Shown here: one piece after another, positions 1 to 9,403 of the stretch
Numbering within the stretch: position 1 is the stretch's first letter
How the letters are laid out: every line of letters starts with the position of its first letter
Source of the DNA: Planctomycetota bacterium
Lineage (GTDB): Bacteria; Planctomycetota; JAJSAM01; JAJVHW01
NCBI GenBank assembly: GCA_021776825.1
Contig: JAJFFG010000069.1
Coordinates: 1 to 61,603 of the forward strand
Direction of reading: 5' to 3'
DNA: 61,603 nucleotides
The notes under the pieces: generated by a model
Told to the model about the DNA's origin: nothing
What the model saw: the letters and a program-made list of their open reading frames with translations, nothing else
Database searches by the model: none
Position numbers and translations under genes: made by a program

Positions 1-161
1 CTAACGCTTACCGATCGAGAACTCAAGTAAAACCCGAGTCAATACATGGGTACACTTTGCGCCGCTCTGGCCAGGGAAACCCCAGGGAGAACAAGGGTCT
101 CACGCCGATTTCGGCCCGCCTGGGCCTGGAACTTCCGGCTAAGCGCCCACGCCCCCGACCG

Positions 162-1979
162 CTACTCCGGCTCGACCACCTCGTGGTACCGGCCCAGCTC
201 GATCCCCTCCAGCGTCTGGAGGTCGCCGCTCGGCCAACGGATCTCGACCCGGTCGATCGCCTTCGCGTCGTCCAGCCCGAACAGCAACGACTTCGTGCTC
301 TGCGCGAGGTACCCGCCGGCCGCATTGACCTGGCGAACCATCACCGATCTCCCGACGTACACACGGACGACCGCACCGACGGCATCGCGGTTCGAGCGCG
401 TCCCGCGCAGGCGGAACGCGACCCAACTCTTCGCGGGGAACTCGTTGCGATAGACGTACGCGCGCTCATTGAAGTTGTTCACGATCAGGTCGGGGCGGCC
501 GTCCCTCAGGAGATCGATCACGGCCGCACTGCGTGAGCTGCTCGCGGCACGCTTGCCGTCGATTTCGACATCGAGACGCGGCCCGTCCGGCCGCGGCTCG
601 ATGCCCTCGCTCGTCTCCCGCATCTCGAAGTGGCCGTCGTCGTTCATCAGGAGCAGGTTGCGCCAGATGAAGAACGGGTGGCCCATCCCGCACGGGATGA
701 ACGCGTCCTCGTAGCCGTTTTGGTCGAAGTCGGCGGAGGCGATGCCCCACGGCCAGAAGTTCTCCGCCCCGACCGCGTCGGAGACCTCCTCCATCCGCCC
801 CTCACCGGCATTGCGGTACAGGCTGTTGCCGAAGATCCCGGCGAGCGGGTTCAGCCCGCCGAGCCGATTGACGTACTCGTCCGCCTGCTCCTGAGTCACG
901 TGTTCCCAGTCCAGGAGCGGACCGGTGACGTCCTTGTACTTGCGCGTCTCGACGATCCCGTCGCCGGCGATGCCCGGCGGGATCCACATGTCGGAGTGCA
1001 TGTCCACCACGTAGAGATCCAGCAGTCCATCGCGATCGACGTCGAGCGGTTTGCACCCAACCGCGCCCCAAGACGTGCTCTTCAGGACCTCTTCGGTGAC
1101 GTCGGCAAAGTGCTGGCCGTCGTCGTTGCGGTACAGCTGACTCGCGCCGAACATGTTCGTGACGAACAGGTCGGGGTCGCCGTCGTTGTCGTAGTCGAAG
1201 ACCGCGATGTCGCCGCCCCAGCCGAGACCGGCGAGGCCTGTGGTGCGCGTCGTGTCCTCGAACGTGCCGTCACCGAGGTTGCGGTACATGCGATTGCGTT
1301 CGAGGCGACTCTCCACGAGGTCGAAGAAGTCCGCCTTGCCCGTGTAGTAGCGCCCCTCCGCGTTCCAGCTGTGGTTCGTCCACTCGGCGGTGTTCGTCAC
1401 GAAGAGATCGAGCCAGCCGTCGCGGTCGTAGTCGAAGAACGCCACGCCCTGCGAGTGCGCGACCAAGCTCAGACCCGCGGCTTCCGTCGTGTCCGTGAAG
1501 GCGCCCGAGCCGTCGTTCGTGAACAGCGTGTTCCCGCCGCGGGTGGACGCCACGAAGAGATCCTGGTCTCCATCGTTGTCGAAGTCCGCGAAGCTCGCCG
1601 AGGTGCAGATGCGATCGGAGAGCGCGACTCCGGCCTTGGCGGTGATGTCCTCGAACGTGCCGTCGCCGCGACTGCGAAACAGTGCGTTCGGGCCAAGCTG
1701 GTTCAGCAGATAGACGTCGTCGATGCGGTCGCCGTCCACGTCGGCCACGCTGACGCCGGCCCCGTGGTCGTACAGGTTGATCTTGAAGTCGGCGCCCTGC
1801 TCGCCGGCAAGGAAGCGCATGGTGAAGTCGATGCCGGAATCAGCGGCGACCTCTCGGAATCCAGGAGCGCGATCGGGATCGACCCGCGTGTCGCCATCGC
1901 TGCACGCAGCAACGACTCCGGCAGCCCCCATCAGGGCGATGACTCTCAATCCAGTCACTCTCAATCCAGTGACGCTCAT
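162..1979 (-). CDS. Secreted FG-GAP/VCBS repeat lipoprotein with ASPIC/UnbV C-terminus (CRTAC1-like)
   Basis: Protein of 605 residues if started at the ATG at 1979. This start puts a lipoprotein signal at the N-terminus, with the hydrophobic stretch IALMGAAGVVAAC and the lipobox Cys near residue 26. An ATG at 2045 would add 22 residues of non-signal sequence. From about residue 75 onward there are repeated calcium-binding-type motifs (DVDGDRIDD, DFDNDGDQD, DYDRDGWLD, DYDNDGDPD) typical of FG-GAP/VCBS beta-propeller blades. The last 70 residues (GAVVRVYVG...GYLAQS...VEIRWPSG) match the ASPIC/UnbV domain seen at the end of CRTAC1-like proteins. Such proteins are abundant in Planctomycetota and related phyla; the role is unknown, probably extracellular binding. 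The signal region carries a small VTGLR duplication. Confidence 0.88.
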   Translation of the reverse strand: MSVTGLRVTGLRVIALMGAAGVVAACSDGDTRVDPDRAPGFREVAADSGIDFTMRFLAGEQGADFKINLYDHGAGVSVADVDGDRIDDVYLLNQLGPNALFRSRGDGTFEDITAKAGVALSDRICTSASFADFDNDGDQDLFVASTRGGNTLFTNDGSGAFTDTTEAAGLSLVAHSQGVAFFDYDRDGWLDLFVTNTAEWTNHSWNAEGRYYTGKADFFDLVESRLERNRMYRNLGDGTFEDTTRTTGLAGLGWGGDIAVFDYDNDGDPDLFVTNMFGASQLYRNDDGQHFADVTEEVLKSTSWGAVGCKPLDVDRDGLLDLYVVDMHSDMWIPPGIAGDGIVETRKYKDVTGPLLDWEHVTQEQADEYVNRLGGLNPLAGIFGNSLYRNAGEGRMEEVSDAVGAENFWPWGIASADFDQNGYEDAFIPCGMGHPFFIWRNLLLMNDDGHFEMRETSEGIEPRPDGPRLDVEIDGKRAASSSRSAAVIDLLRDGRPDLIVNNFNERAYVYRNEFPAKSWVAFRLRGTRSNRDAVGAVVRVYVGRSVMVRQVNAAGGYLAQSTKSLLFGLDDAKAIDRVEIRWPSGDLQTLEGIELGRYHEVVEPE

Positions 1980-2149
1980 GCCCATCACGCACGTCGACGA
2001 CGACCGAAGGTCGCCGCGTGGGACTCCGCAGTTCTGCCAGGCCAAGGGACTTCCCTTCCATTCGTGTCTGATCCGCGCGCGCGCGCCCCTTGGACGCGGT
2101 GAGACCTCGCGAGGTTGCGGCGATCTCCGGCCGACGTCAGCCCGTTGAA

Positions 2150-2190
2150 GTCAGAGCCCCGTCGAGGTCAGAGCCCCGTCGAGGTCAGAG
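2150..2190. repeat. 17-bp tandem repeat, about 2.4 copies
   Basis: The unit GTCAGAGCCCCGTCGAG occurs at 2150-2166 and 2167-2183, and a third partial copy (GTCAGAG) runs into the stop codon of the formyltransferase gene. A diverged copy precedes it from 2136. It lies between two divergently placed gene ends and has no obvious function. Confidence 0.7.
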
Positions 2191-3003
2191 AATGGGGCCG
2201 AGCAGATCGGGACGCGCGCCGGCGAGATCCGCGGCGTCGATGGCGGGCGTCCACGAGCCTGGCTGTTCGTCACGAGCCAGGCGAGCGTCGAGCACGGCGC
2301 GCAGCCGTCGATGCAGCGCGAAGTGCGGCTTCCCGATCGCGAGATCCTGTGCCACCGCCGCGCCGCCGGGGTCGGCTGCCAGCCGGTGCAGGGCATCGAC
2401 GAACAACGGCGCCCAGCGTTCCCCATGGGCGTCACGCAAGCGCGCCGACGACGGCGCGGCGGGCATCTCGAAGACCTCGGAGTGGAGCACCGGTCCGGTG
2501 TCGACGCCGGCCTCGATCACGTGCACGCAGAAGCGCAGCGCGAGCCCGTACCAAGCCGACCACTCGATCGCGTTGAAGCCACGCGTGTAGGGCAGACCGC
2601 AGTGGATGTTCAGCACCGGTCCGGCGACGTCGAGGAACTCCTGGCGCAGGATGCCGCAGCCACCGGTGTTGATCGACGCGAACGGCGCGAGCCGAGCCAC
2701 GAGCGCCGTGCAGTCGGCGTCTCCGAGGCGGGCCACCTCGTGCAGCGTCACGCCGGGCACATCGCAGAGAGCGGGGTCGCGCTCGGCGGCGTTGCCCGTC
2801 CAGCGCGCGATGCGGCCCTTGACGAGCTCGCCGACCTTCGAGATCACGCGACCTGGCGTGATGCCCTTCATCCGGTCGAGGGTCACGCGTTCGGCGACGG
2901 CATGCAGTTCCCAGACCTCGGGGTCGAGGGCCTGGGCGATGCCGCCACCAAGCGACGAGTAGCGACTTCCGGCCAGGAACACCAGACGACGACGGGCACT
3001 CAT
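2185..3003 (-). CDS. Formyltransferase family protein (methionyl-tRNA/sugar formyltransferase fold)
   Basis: Protein of 272 residues starting MSARRRLVFLAGS. It carries the formyltransferase active-site signature: LNIHCGLPYTRG (N132 and H134) followed by the Asp in GVDTGPVL (D168). These correspond to the catalytic N/H/D triad of the 10-formyl-THF dependent formyltransferase fold. It is shorter than methionyl-tRNA formyltransferase (about 310 residues) and lacks its C-terminal domain, so it more likely acts on an amino sugar or another small substrate. Its ATG overlaps the stop codon of the upstream gene (ATGA, 3000-3003), so translation is probably coupled. Downstream position after a polysaccharide deacetylase gene supports a role in surface glycan modification. 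The exact substrate is unknown. Confidence 0.8.
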   Translation of the reverse strand: MSARRRLVFLAGSRYSSLGGGIAQALDPEVWELHAVAERVTLDRMKGITPGRVISKVGELVKGRIARWTGNAAERDPALCDVPGVTLHEVARLGDADCTALVARLAPFASINTGGCGILRQEFLDVAGPVLNIHCGLPYTRGFNAIEWSAWYGLALRFCVHVIEAGVDTGPVLHSEVFEMPAAPSSARLRDAHGERWAPLFVDALHRLAADPGGAAVAQDLAIGKPHFALHRRLRAVLDARLARDEQPGSWTPAIDAADLAGARPDLLGPIL

Positions 3004-3911
3004 CCGACGCCCTCGAGCGACAGGGCGCAGCGCTCCTCGTGGAACGCACGCACGAGATGCAGGGCCGTGGCGGCGACCGAGGCCGGGGCCGGCCGATCCG
3101 ACCCGATGCGGGCCCGGATCCCGTGCCACGCCTCCGTTCCGGCGGCCTCACGCCCCGCCGGCACGACGGTGGATCGCGTCCACTCCGCCAGCTTCAAGGC
3201 CGCGTTCAGGAAGCGATGATCCCCCACCGTCTCGGCTAGCGCGCACCACGCCCCCCGCAGGAGCGGCAGGTGTTCGAGATCGACGACGTGGCCGGAGTGC
3301 CCCAGCAGCCCGAAGGCCGTCTTGCGCGTCTCGAATGCGACCAGCAGGCGCTCGGCCACCTCGCGAGCGCGGGCGAAGACGCGGTCGTCGCCCAGCAGCA
3401 GACCGCCGACGAGCGCCGTGTGCACCGCGGCCATGGAGTCCTCGATCCCGGCCTCCGCGTTCGCGACCTCGTGCTTCAGAGCGGCTCGTGTGGCGTCGTG
3501 GTTCAGCCGCTGGTGCGCGGCGATCGTCAGGGCACCGCTGGGGAAGAGCTGCGGCGGCGTCCCGGGCGGCAGCAACGCGGCGTCATCGCGGGCCCAGGCC
3601 AGGGCCACCCAATGGGTCCGATGCGTGCCGTCCAGCGCCGCGAGGCGTGGGACAGCATCCAGCGGCTCCGCACCGGCGCCGCGTAGGGCGGTCAGCGCGA
3701 GCACTGCCTCGACCGGATCGCGGAGACCCGCCGCCCAGCGCGTGGAGAGCCACGCGATCAGCTGCGCGTCGATCCCGTCGGTGCCGGCCTCGACGAACGC
3801 CCAGGGATCGCGGCGCGAGCGCAGCGCCGGCAACTGCTCGGCATCGAACGCGGCGAAGTGCGCTCGGGTGGCGGGATCGGGTCCGAGGCTCTCGCTTACG
3901 GGACCGGACAC
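3000..3911 (-). CDS. Hypothetical alpha-helical protein of an envelope-polysaccharide operon
   Basis: About 303 residues from a GTG start at 3911, which overlaps the end of the deacetylase gene by 16 bp; the start is the least certain part. The sequence is almost entirely helical with repeated hydrophobic/acidic helix pairs. Its C-terminal half resembles alpha/alpha-barrel proteins of polysaccharide metabolism (for example HRFLNAALKLAEW and AATALHLVRAFHEE). I do not recognise a specific family. No signal peptide or membrane segment is visible, so it is probably cytoplasmic. Sandwiched between a deacetylase and a formyltransferase with overlapping ends on both sides, it likely works on the same glycan or aglycone. 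Confidence 0.65.
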   Translation of the reverse strand: MSGPVSESLGPDPATRAHFAAFDAEQLPALRSRRDPWAFVEAGTDGIDAQLIAWLSTRWAAGLRDPVEAVLALTALRGAGAEPLDAVPRLAALDGTHRTHWVALAWARDDAALLPPGTPPQLFPSGALTIAAHQRLNHDATRAALKHEVANAEAGIEDSMAAVHTALVGGLLLGDDRVFARAREVAERLLVAFETRKTAFGLLGHSGHVVDLEHLPLLRGAWCALAETVGDHRFLNAALKLAEWTRSTVVPAGREAAGTEAWHGIRARIGSDRPAPASVAATALHLVRAFHEERCALSLEGVG

Positions 3912-5008
3912 ACCACGGCCTCGGGCGCGGGCTGAGCCTGCCCCTCGCCGACGAGCCGATCGTGAAGCTCGCGGAACGTGGGGAACGACACGGCGTCGCC
4001 GTACTGCTGCCTCGTCCGCTCGATGAACCCGCGCATGAGTTCCATGGAGTAGTCGCCCATGTTCTTCGGGTGCGAGAGCGTGCCGATCGCGATCCGATCC
4101 GTGCCGGGATGCGCGCGCAGGTGATGGTGCAGGATGCGCATCTGGTCGTCGACCGAGTCGGTGAATACGTCGAAGCCGAGCTGCCACGCCGAGCGCGGGA
4201 ACATGCGCTTCAGCTTCTCGGTGAGCGGCGTGTTGGGGAGGTGGATCGGATACCCCCCCGACGCGTGTGCACGACCACGGAGCAGCACGCGCTTGATCAG
4301 GAACGGCAGGTTGTTGAGCGGCGTGCGAGGGCGCGTCCCGACCGGGACCTCGTACAGCCCCTCGGCTGCCGGGCGGTCCAGCGGGCCGTCGGGCGCGATG
4401 CGCCAGTTGGCGTCGTCGGGGACCTGCGTATGATCGACGCTCGAGAGCTCGGACTCGAACGTGAAGCCCTTCGGGATCGAGCTGTCGACGCGGATGCCCG
4501 AGTCCCAGAGCGCGTTCAGGATGCGCGCGGTCTCGGGCGCCAGGTTGAAGCCTCCGGCACGGTACGCCACGCAGCGGTAGTCCGGGTCCTCGGAGCGACA
4601 CAGGTCGGTGAGGAACGTCGCACCGCGATCGACGATGCCCTCGATCGACAGGGGGTCGTCGGCCGGACGGTCCGCGAAGTCGGACAGCGCGAAGCTGCGC
4701 GAGGGCTGGAACGTCGTGCCGTCGTGGTGCGAGTCGGCCCAATGCGGGTGAATATGGAGCTGAGCGTCGTGCCCGCGCGAGATGGCGTCTCGGATCTGCT
4801 CGCAGTAGGGCTCGAAGTAGCCCTCGCGATCCCACTCCTCGAAGCGCATCGCGGCGTGAACGTCCGTGAAGAGCGTCACCTTCACGCCGGCTTCGTCGGC
4901 GACGTCCAGGAGGCGCCGCGTCGAGCGGAACACGTTCTCCTCGTAGTCGCGGGCCGCGCCCAGGCTCAATTCGTGGTCGAACGACAGCAGCAGATCGATC
5001 GCGCGCAT
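3896..5008 (-). CDS. Polysaccharide deacetylase-like (NodB-fold) protein
   Basis: Protein of 370 residues. The first metal-binding motif is near the N-terminus (LLLSFDHELSLG, D11 and H12). The second is GHDAQLHIHPHW with H80, H85 and H87, matching the HxxxH zinc motif of carbohydrate esterase family 4-type folds. There is no signal peptide, so it probably acts on a cytoplasmic nucleotide- or lipid-linked sugar rather than on exported polymer. It is the first gene of an overlapping three-gene set, and downstream genes begin inside or on its end. The start at 5008 follows a purine-poor leader; I see no strong ribosome-binding site. Confidence is high for the fold and moderate for the reaction. 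Confidence 0.8.
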   Translation of the reverse strand: MRAIDLLLSFDHELSLGAARDYEENVFRSTRRLLDVADEAGVKVTLFTDVHAAMRFEEWDREGYFEPYCEQIRDAISRGHDAQLHIHPHWADSHHDGTTFQPSRSFALSDFADRPADDPLSIEGIVDRGATFLTDLCRSEDPDYRCVAYRAGGFNLAPETARILNALWDSGIRVDSSIPKGFTFESELSSVDHTQVPDDANWRIAPDGPLDRPAAEGLYEVPVGTRPRTPLNNLPFLIKRVLLRGRAHASGGYPIHLPNTPLTEKLKRMFPRSAWQLGFDVFTDSVDDQMRILHHHLRAHPGTDRIAIGTLSHPKNMGDYSMELMRGFIERTRQQYGDAVSFPTFRELHDRLVGEGQAQPAPEAVVCPVP

Positions 5009-5093
5009 ACGGGTACCACCCTCTCTCTCTCCCGGATATGCATCCGCACGGACTGCGCTTCACCGATTCTCGTGAGGGCGTAGCCTACCGGGC

Positions 5094-5321
5094 ATGTTCC
5101 TGCAGAGCCGAGCCCCGGGCACGATCGTCGCTGCCGACCGCTACGAGGTCCATGATCAGCCCTCGTGGCGGGTCCTCTTCCGGCTCGATGCCGACGTCGC
5201 CGGCGCGGCCCCCCGCGAGACCCACCTCCCCGAGGGAAGCGTGCCGCCGAATCCCCAGCCCGGCGACCGAATCCAGGCTCAGATGGTCTTGGGCGAAGCC
5301 ATCGAGATCACGGCCGCCTGA
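5094..5321 (+). CDS. Small hypothetical protein, 75 residues
   Basis: Short reading frame divergent from the deacetylase operon, beginning MFLQSRAPGTIVAADRY. Codon third positions are strongly G/C-biased, as in neighbouring real genes, and the sequence looks like a small beta-rich domain (ADRYEVHDQPSWRVLFRLD...). No family recognised. It has no signal peptide or membrane segment. Confidence 0.5.
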   Translation: MFLQSRAPGTIVAADRYEVHDQPSWRVLFRLDADVAGAAPRETHLPEGSVPPNPQPGDRIQAQMVLGEAIEITAA

Positions 5322-5820
5322 CCGGCCCCTCGCCCTGGAGCGCCGCCTGACGCTTCGCCGGAGACGCCAGCTCGTTGTCGTCGCTCCTCCCCGGGGCCGG
5401 GGGCCCCGCGTCGTCGCGACTCCTAGATCTGACGCCTCCGGCTCGGTCAGGACACCGACGAGGGATCGCGCTCTCATCGTGACGCCGTACGCATCCGCTT
5501 CACCGACCGGGGTCCCCGCATCCTCGGCGCGCCAGGGCGAACGACCGGCCAGTCGGCCGCCGCCGACCTTCGATCGCGCGAAGAGGTACTCCGAGGCGTG
5601 TCGGGGCTTGAGCGGTCAGCTCTCCAGGACGAGGCGTAGCGCGGCGCCGGTTCGCGTGCGGTAGGTCGCGGTCATACCGTCCCAGGGTCAATTCGCCGAG
5701 TTGAGCGCTCCGCCGCGACCCAGGGACAGGATGGAGTGCTGAGGCCGGCGGATCGACCCTGGGACGGTATGGAGGGGTTGGCCGTGCTGAGAGCGGCTGG
5801 GCTGGCTCGGCGGGGGCTGG
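5322..5820. other. Non-coding stretch before galE stop
   Basis: About 500 bp with no convincing gene; short frames here are arginine-rich and lack the codon bias of neighbours. The one clear structure is the perfect 17-bp inverted repeat at 5673-5771, listed separately. Confidence 0.5.
5673..5771. repeat. Perfect 17-bp inverted repeat with 65-bp spacer
   Basis: Left arm CATACCGTCCCAGGGTC (5673-5689) is the exact reverse complement of the right arm at 5755-5771. The spacer holds a further related core (GACCCAGGGAC, 5717-5727). This layout resembles REP/BIME-like or small non-autonomous element ends rather than a terminator, because the spacer is long. Confidence 0.75.
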
Positions 5821-6858
5821 CTAGGCGTCGGTGGCGGCTCGGAAGCCGTCCGGGTTCATCCGCTGCCAGCGCCAGGCGTCCGCGACCATCTCGTCGAGAC
5901 CGAGCGTAGCCGTCCAACGGAGGTCGGCAGCGGCGCGGGTCGGGTCGGCGTAACAGGTGGCGATATCGCCGGGGCGGCGTGGAGTGACGCTGTACGGGAC
6001 GGCGCTGCCCGAGGCCCGCTCGGCGGCGGCGACCATCTCGAGGACGGAGTAGCCGGTGCCTGTGCCGAGGTTGAACGCCTCGCAGCCCTCGAAGCGATCG
6101 AGCGCATCCAGCGCAGCGAGGTGGCCGAGGGCCAGGTCGACGACGTGGATGTAGTCGCGTACGCCGGTGCCGTCGGGTGTCGGGTAGTCGTCGCCGAACA
6201 CGGAGAGGCATTCGCGGCGCCCCACCGCCACCTGCATGACGTACGGCATGAGGTTGTTCGGAATGCCGACCGGGTCCTCGCCGATGCGGCCACTCGAGTG
6301 GGCGCCGACGGGGTTGAAGTAGCGCAGGAGCGCCACGCGCCAGCCGGACTCGGCGGGTGACGCCACGACGTCACGCAGGATCTCCTCGATCATCAGCTTC
6401 GTGCGACCGTACGGGTTCGTCGCGCTGAGGGGGAAGTCCTCGCGGATCGGCACGCTCGCCGGATCGCCGTAGACCGTGGCCGACGACGAGAAGACGAGCC
6501 GCTTGACGTCGTGCGCACGCATCGTCTCGACGAGCACGAGCGTGCCTTCGACGTTGTTGCGGTAGTACGCGAGGGGCTTCTCGTTCGACTCCCCCACCGC
6601 CTTGAGGCCGGCGAAGTGGACGACGGCGTCGAAGCGCTCCGCCGCGAACACGCGCTCCATGCCCTCGCGGTCGAGCAGGTCGACTTCGTGAAACGCCACG
6701 CCGCGGCCGGCGATCTCCTCCACACGGACGAGCGACTCGCGGCAGCTGTTCGACAGGTTGTCGAGGACCGAGACGTTCCACCCCTCGGCGAGGAGCTCGA
6801 CGCAGGTGTGGCTGCCGATGTAGCCGGCGCCACCGGTGACGAGGACGTGCTTCTGCAT
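5821..6858 (-). CDS. galE: UDP-glucose 4-epimerase
   Basis: Protein of 345 residues, the usual length of GalE. It interconverts UDP-glucose and UDP-galactose with bound NAD in the cytoplasm. The N-terminal Rossmann motif GGAGYIGS (G9, G12, G15) binds NAD. The extended SDR catalytic residues are visible as SSSATVYG (S124-S126) and the YxxxK motif (Y150, K154 in NPYGRTK). The conserved GalE stretches [23 protein letters not shown] and LNLGTG-like [13 protein letters not shown] are all present. It provides UDP-galactose for the surface glycans that the neighbouring deacetylase/formyltransferase set may modify. It lies 59 bp downstream of nothing on its own strand except its promoter region, so it may be a single unit. 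Confidence 0.95.
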   Translation of the reverse strand: MQKHVLVTGGAGYIGSHTCVELLAEGWNVSVLDNLSNSCRESLVRVEEIAGRGVAFHEVDLLDREGMERVFAAERFDAVVHFAGLKAVGESNEKPLAYYRNNVEGTLVLVETMRAHDVKRLVFSSSATVYGDPASVPIREDFPLSATNPYGRTKLMIEEILRDVVASPAESGWRVALLRYFNPVGAHSSGRIGEDPVGIPNNLMPYVMQVAVGRRECLSVFGDDYPTPDGTGVRDYIHVVDLALGHLAALDALDRFEGCEAFNLGTGTGYSVLEMVAAAERASGSAVPYSVTPRRPGDIATCYADPTRAAADLRWTATLGLDEMVADAWRWQRMNPDGFRAATDA

Positions 6859-6917
6859 GAACGTCTCATCGGCAGGCGCGGCGTCGCGTTTGACCGCGAC
6901 GACACGATCTGAGGCCG

Positions 6918-7289
6918 TCAGACGCTGCCGGAGGGGTCTCCGTCCTTCTTGGCGGTCGCCTCGCGGAAGAAGAGCACGAGCTGATCGAGCAGCCCGAGGC
7001 CGAGCCCGAGAACCGCCCCGATGAGCAGCCCGAACGCGCCGCCGACGGCAGCGCCGCGCGTGCCCGTCCGAGTCTCGCCAGGCTTGCCGATGCCGCCCTC
7101 GACGCCGCGGACCGTGGCATCGCGAACCTCGGTGTCGCCCTCGGGCGTGGTCGTGTACTCGGTCGAACCACCGTAGATCGCCACGGGGCCGCCGGCGCCC
7201 ACGCCGAACAGTCCACCCACGATCGAACCGAAGATGCCGCCGGCCAGCGCGACCGCGACGAAGACGACGATGAGACGGACGAAGTTCAT
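6918..7289 (-). CDS. Small glycine-rich membrane protein
   Basis: Protein of 123 residues starting [15 protein letters not shown]. This ATG is chosen because a strong Shine-Dalgarno (GGAGGGA) sits 6 nt upstream; a longer frame to 7337 has none. Two hydrophobic segments with glycine-zipper character are seen: residues about 4-30 ([19 protein letters not shown]) and about 78-104 ([22 protein letters not shown]). A polar, probably periplasmic or cytoplasmic, loop lies between them and the C-terminal tail is charged. No family recognised. Confidence 0.75.
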   Translation of the reverse strand: MNFVRLIVVFVAVALAGGIFGSIVGGLFGVGAGGPVAIYGGSTEYTTTPEGDTEVRDATVRGVEGGIGKPGETRTGTRGAAVGGAFGLLIGAVLGLGLGLLDQLVLFFREATAKKDGDPSGSV

Positions 7290-7418
7290 GCTGATCCCTC
7301 CGGCGGGCCTGGCCGCCGCGCTCACTCTACCGGACACACGTTGGGCCTCTGCGGCCTGCAGGGGGAACCGAGGTCTGCAGTCTGCGTTCGGCCGGCCGTT
7401 AGTAGAGGAGCGATCCCC

Positions 7419-8650
<1,232 letters not shown>

Positions 8651-8654
<4 letters not shown>

Positions 8655-9304
8655 GACAGCAGGGTCGCGAGAGTCGCGCGCAACTCCGCGATGTTCCCGA
8701 CCGTCGGAACGCCTCGTGCGACCACGGTCTCGCGGCGGGCGTGTTCCACGTAGGCGACGAAGTGATCGACCAATCCGGCGTCGAAGAGCGCGAGGTCCGT
8801 CGCGCCATCGCCGACGCCGATGATCGGCCGCGCCCACGCCGGACCGAGAGCCGCAACGCCCGCGACCTTCGACGTCGCGAACGGGTCCGCGTCGTCCAGC
8901 CCGACGAACGCACCGTCGTCGCCCCACAGAGGTCGCACTGCGTGTACATGGCCGTCGGCGAGCCGGGGGAAGCATGCCTCGATCAGCTCCGCGAATCCGC
9001 CGCTGACAATCTCGACCGCATGCCCTGCCGCGAGCAGATCGTCGAGCAGCGCGGACGCCCCGTCGGTCAGTGCCGCCCGCAGCTCGCGCCCCACCGCGAC
9101 GACGTCGACACGCTTCGGTGCAGCGATCGCGACGCGCTGCTCGAGTGAGTCACGGAACGGCAGTCGTCCCTCCATGCCGTCGCGCGTGATCGCGGCGATC
9201 CGCTCAAGGCGGGCGGTGTCCATGCCCGGCACACGCGCCAGGACCAGCTCGAGGCTCTCCTCGGCGATCAGCGTGCTGTCGAAGTCGAAGACGATCGTGG
9301 CCAT
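8651..9304 (-). CDS. serB: Phosphoserine phosphatase (HAD superfamily)
   Basis: Protein of 217 residues. HAD motif I is at the extreme N-terminus (VFDFDSTL; nucleophile D7, acid/base D9). Motif II is SGGF (S101), motif III a lysine near K146, and motif IV GVGDGATD (D166, D170), all as in SerB. It dephosphorylates phosphoserine in the last step of serine synthesis. It overlaps serA by 4 bp, so two of the three steps of the pathway are translationally coupled; the aminotransferase (SerC) is not in the window. There is no ACT domain, so this is the short SerB type. Confidence 0.9.
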
Positions 9305-9403
9305 GGCGCGACGCCGATCTTCGGTCGTGCGTCGGCAACGTCCAAGGTCACTCGGCCGTGTTCATCGGATGGTGATCAGTCGGCCGCGCTCATTCGACGG
9401 CGT

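Noticed and set aside
5500..5691. Small arginine-rich frames downstream of the 75-residue gene
   Set aside because: No codon bias, no ribosome-binding site, overlaps the inverted repeat.
8655..8975. Extended N-terminus of serA
   Set aside because: This stretch lies inside serB in another frame; the ATG at 8654 starts the protein in line with SerA family length.
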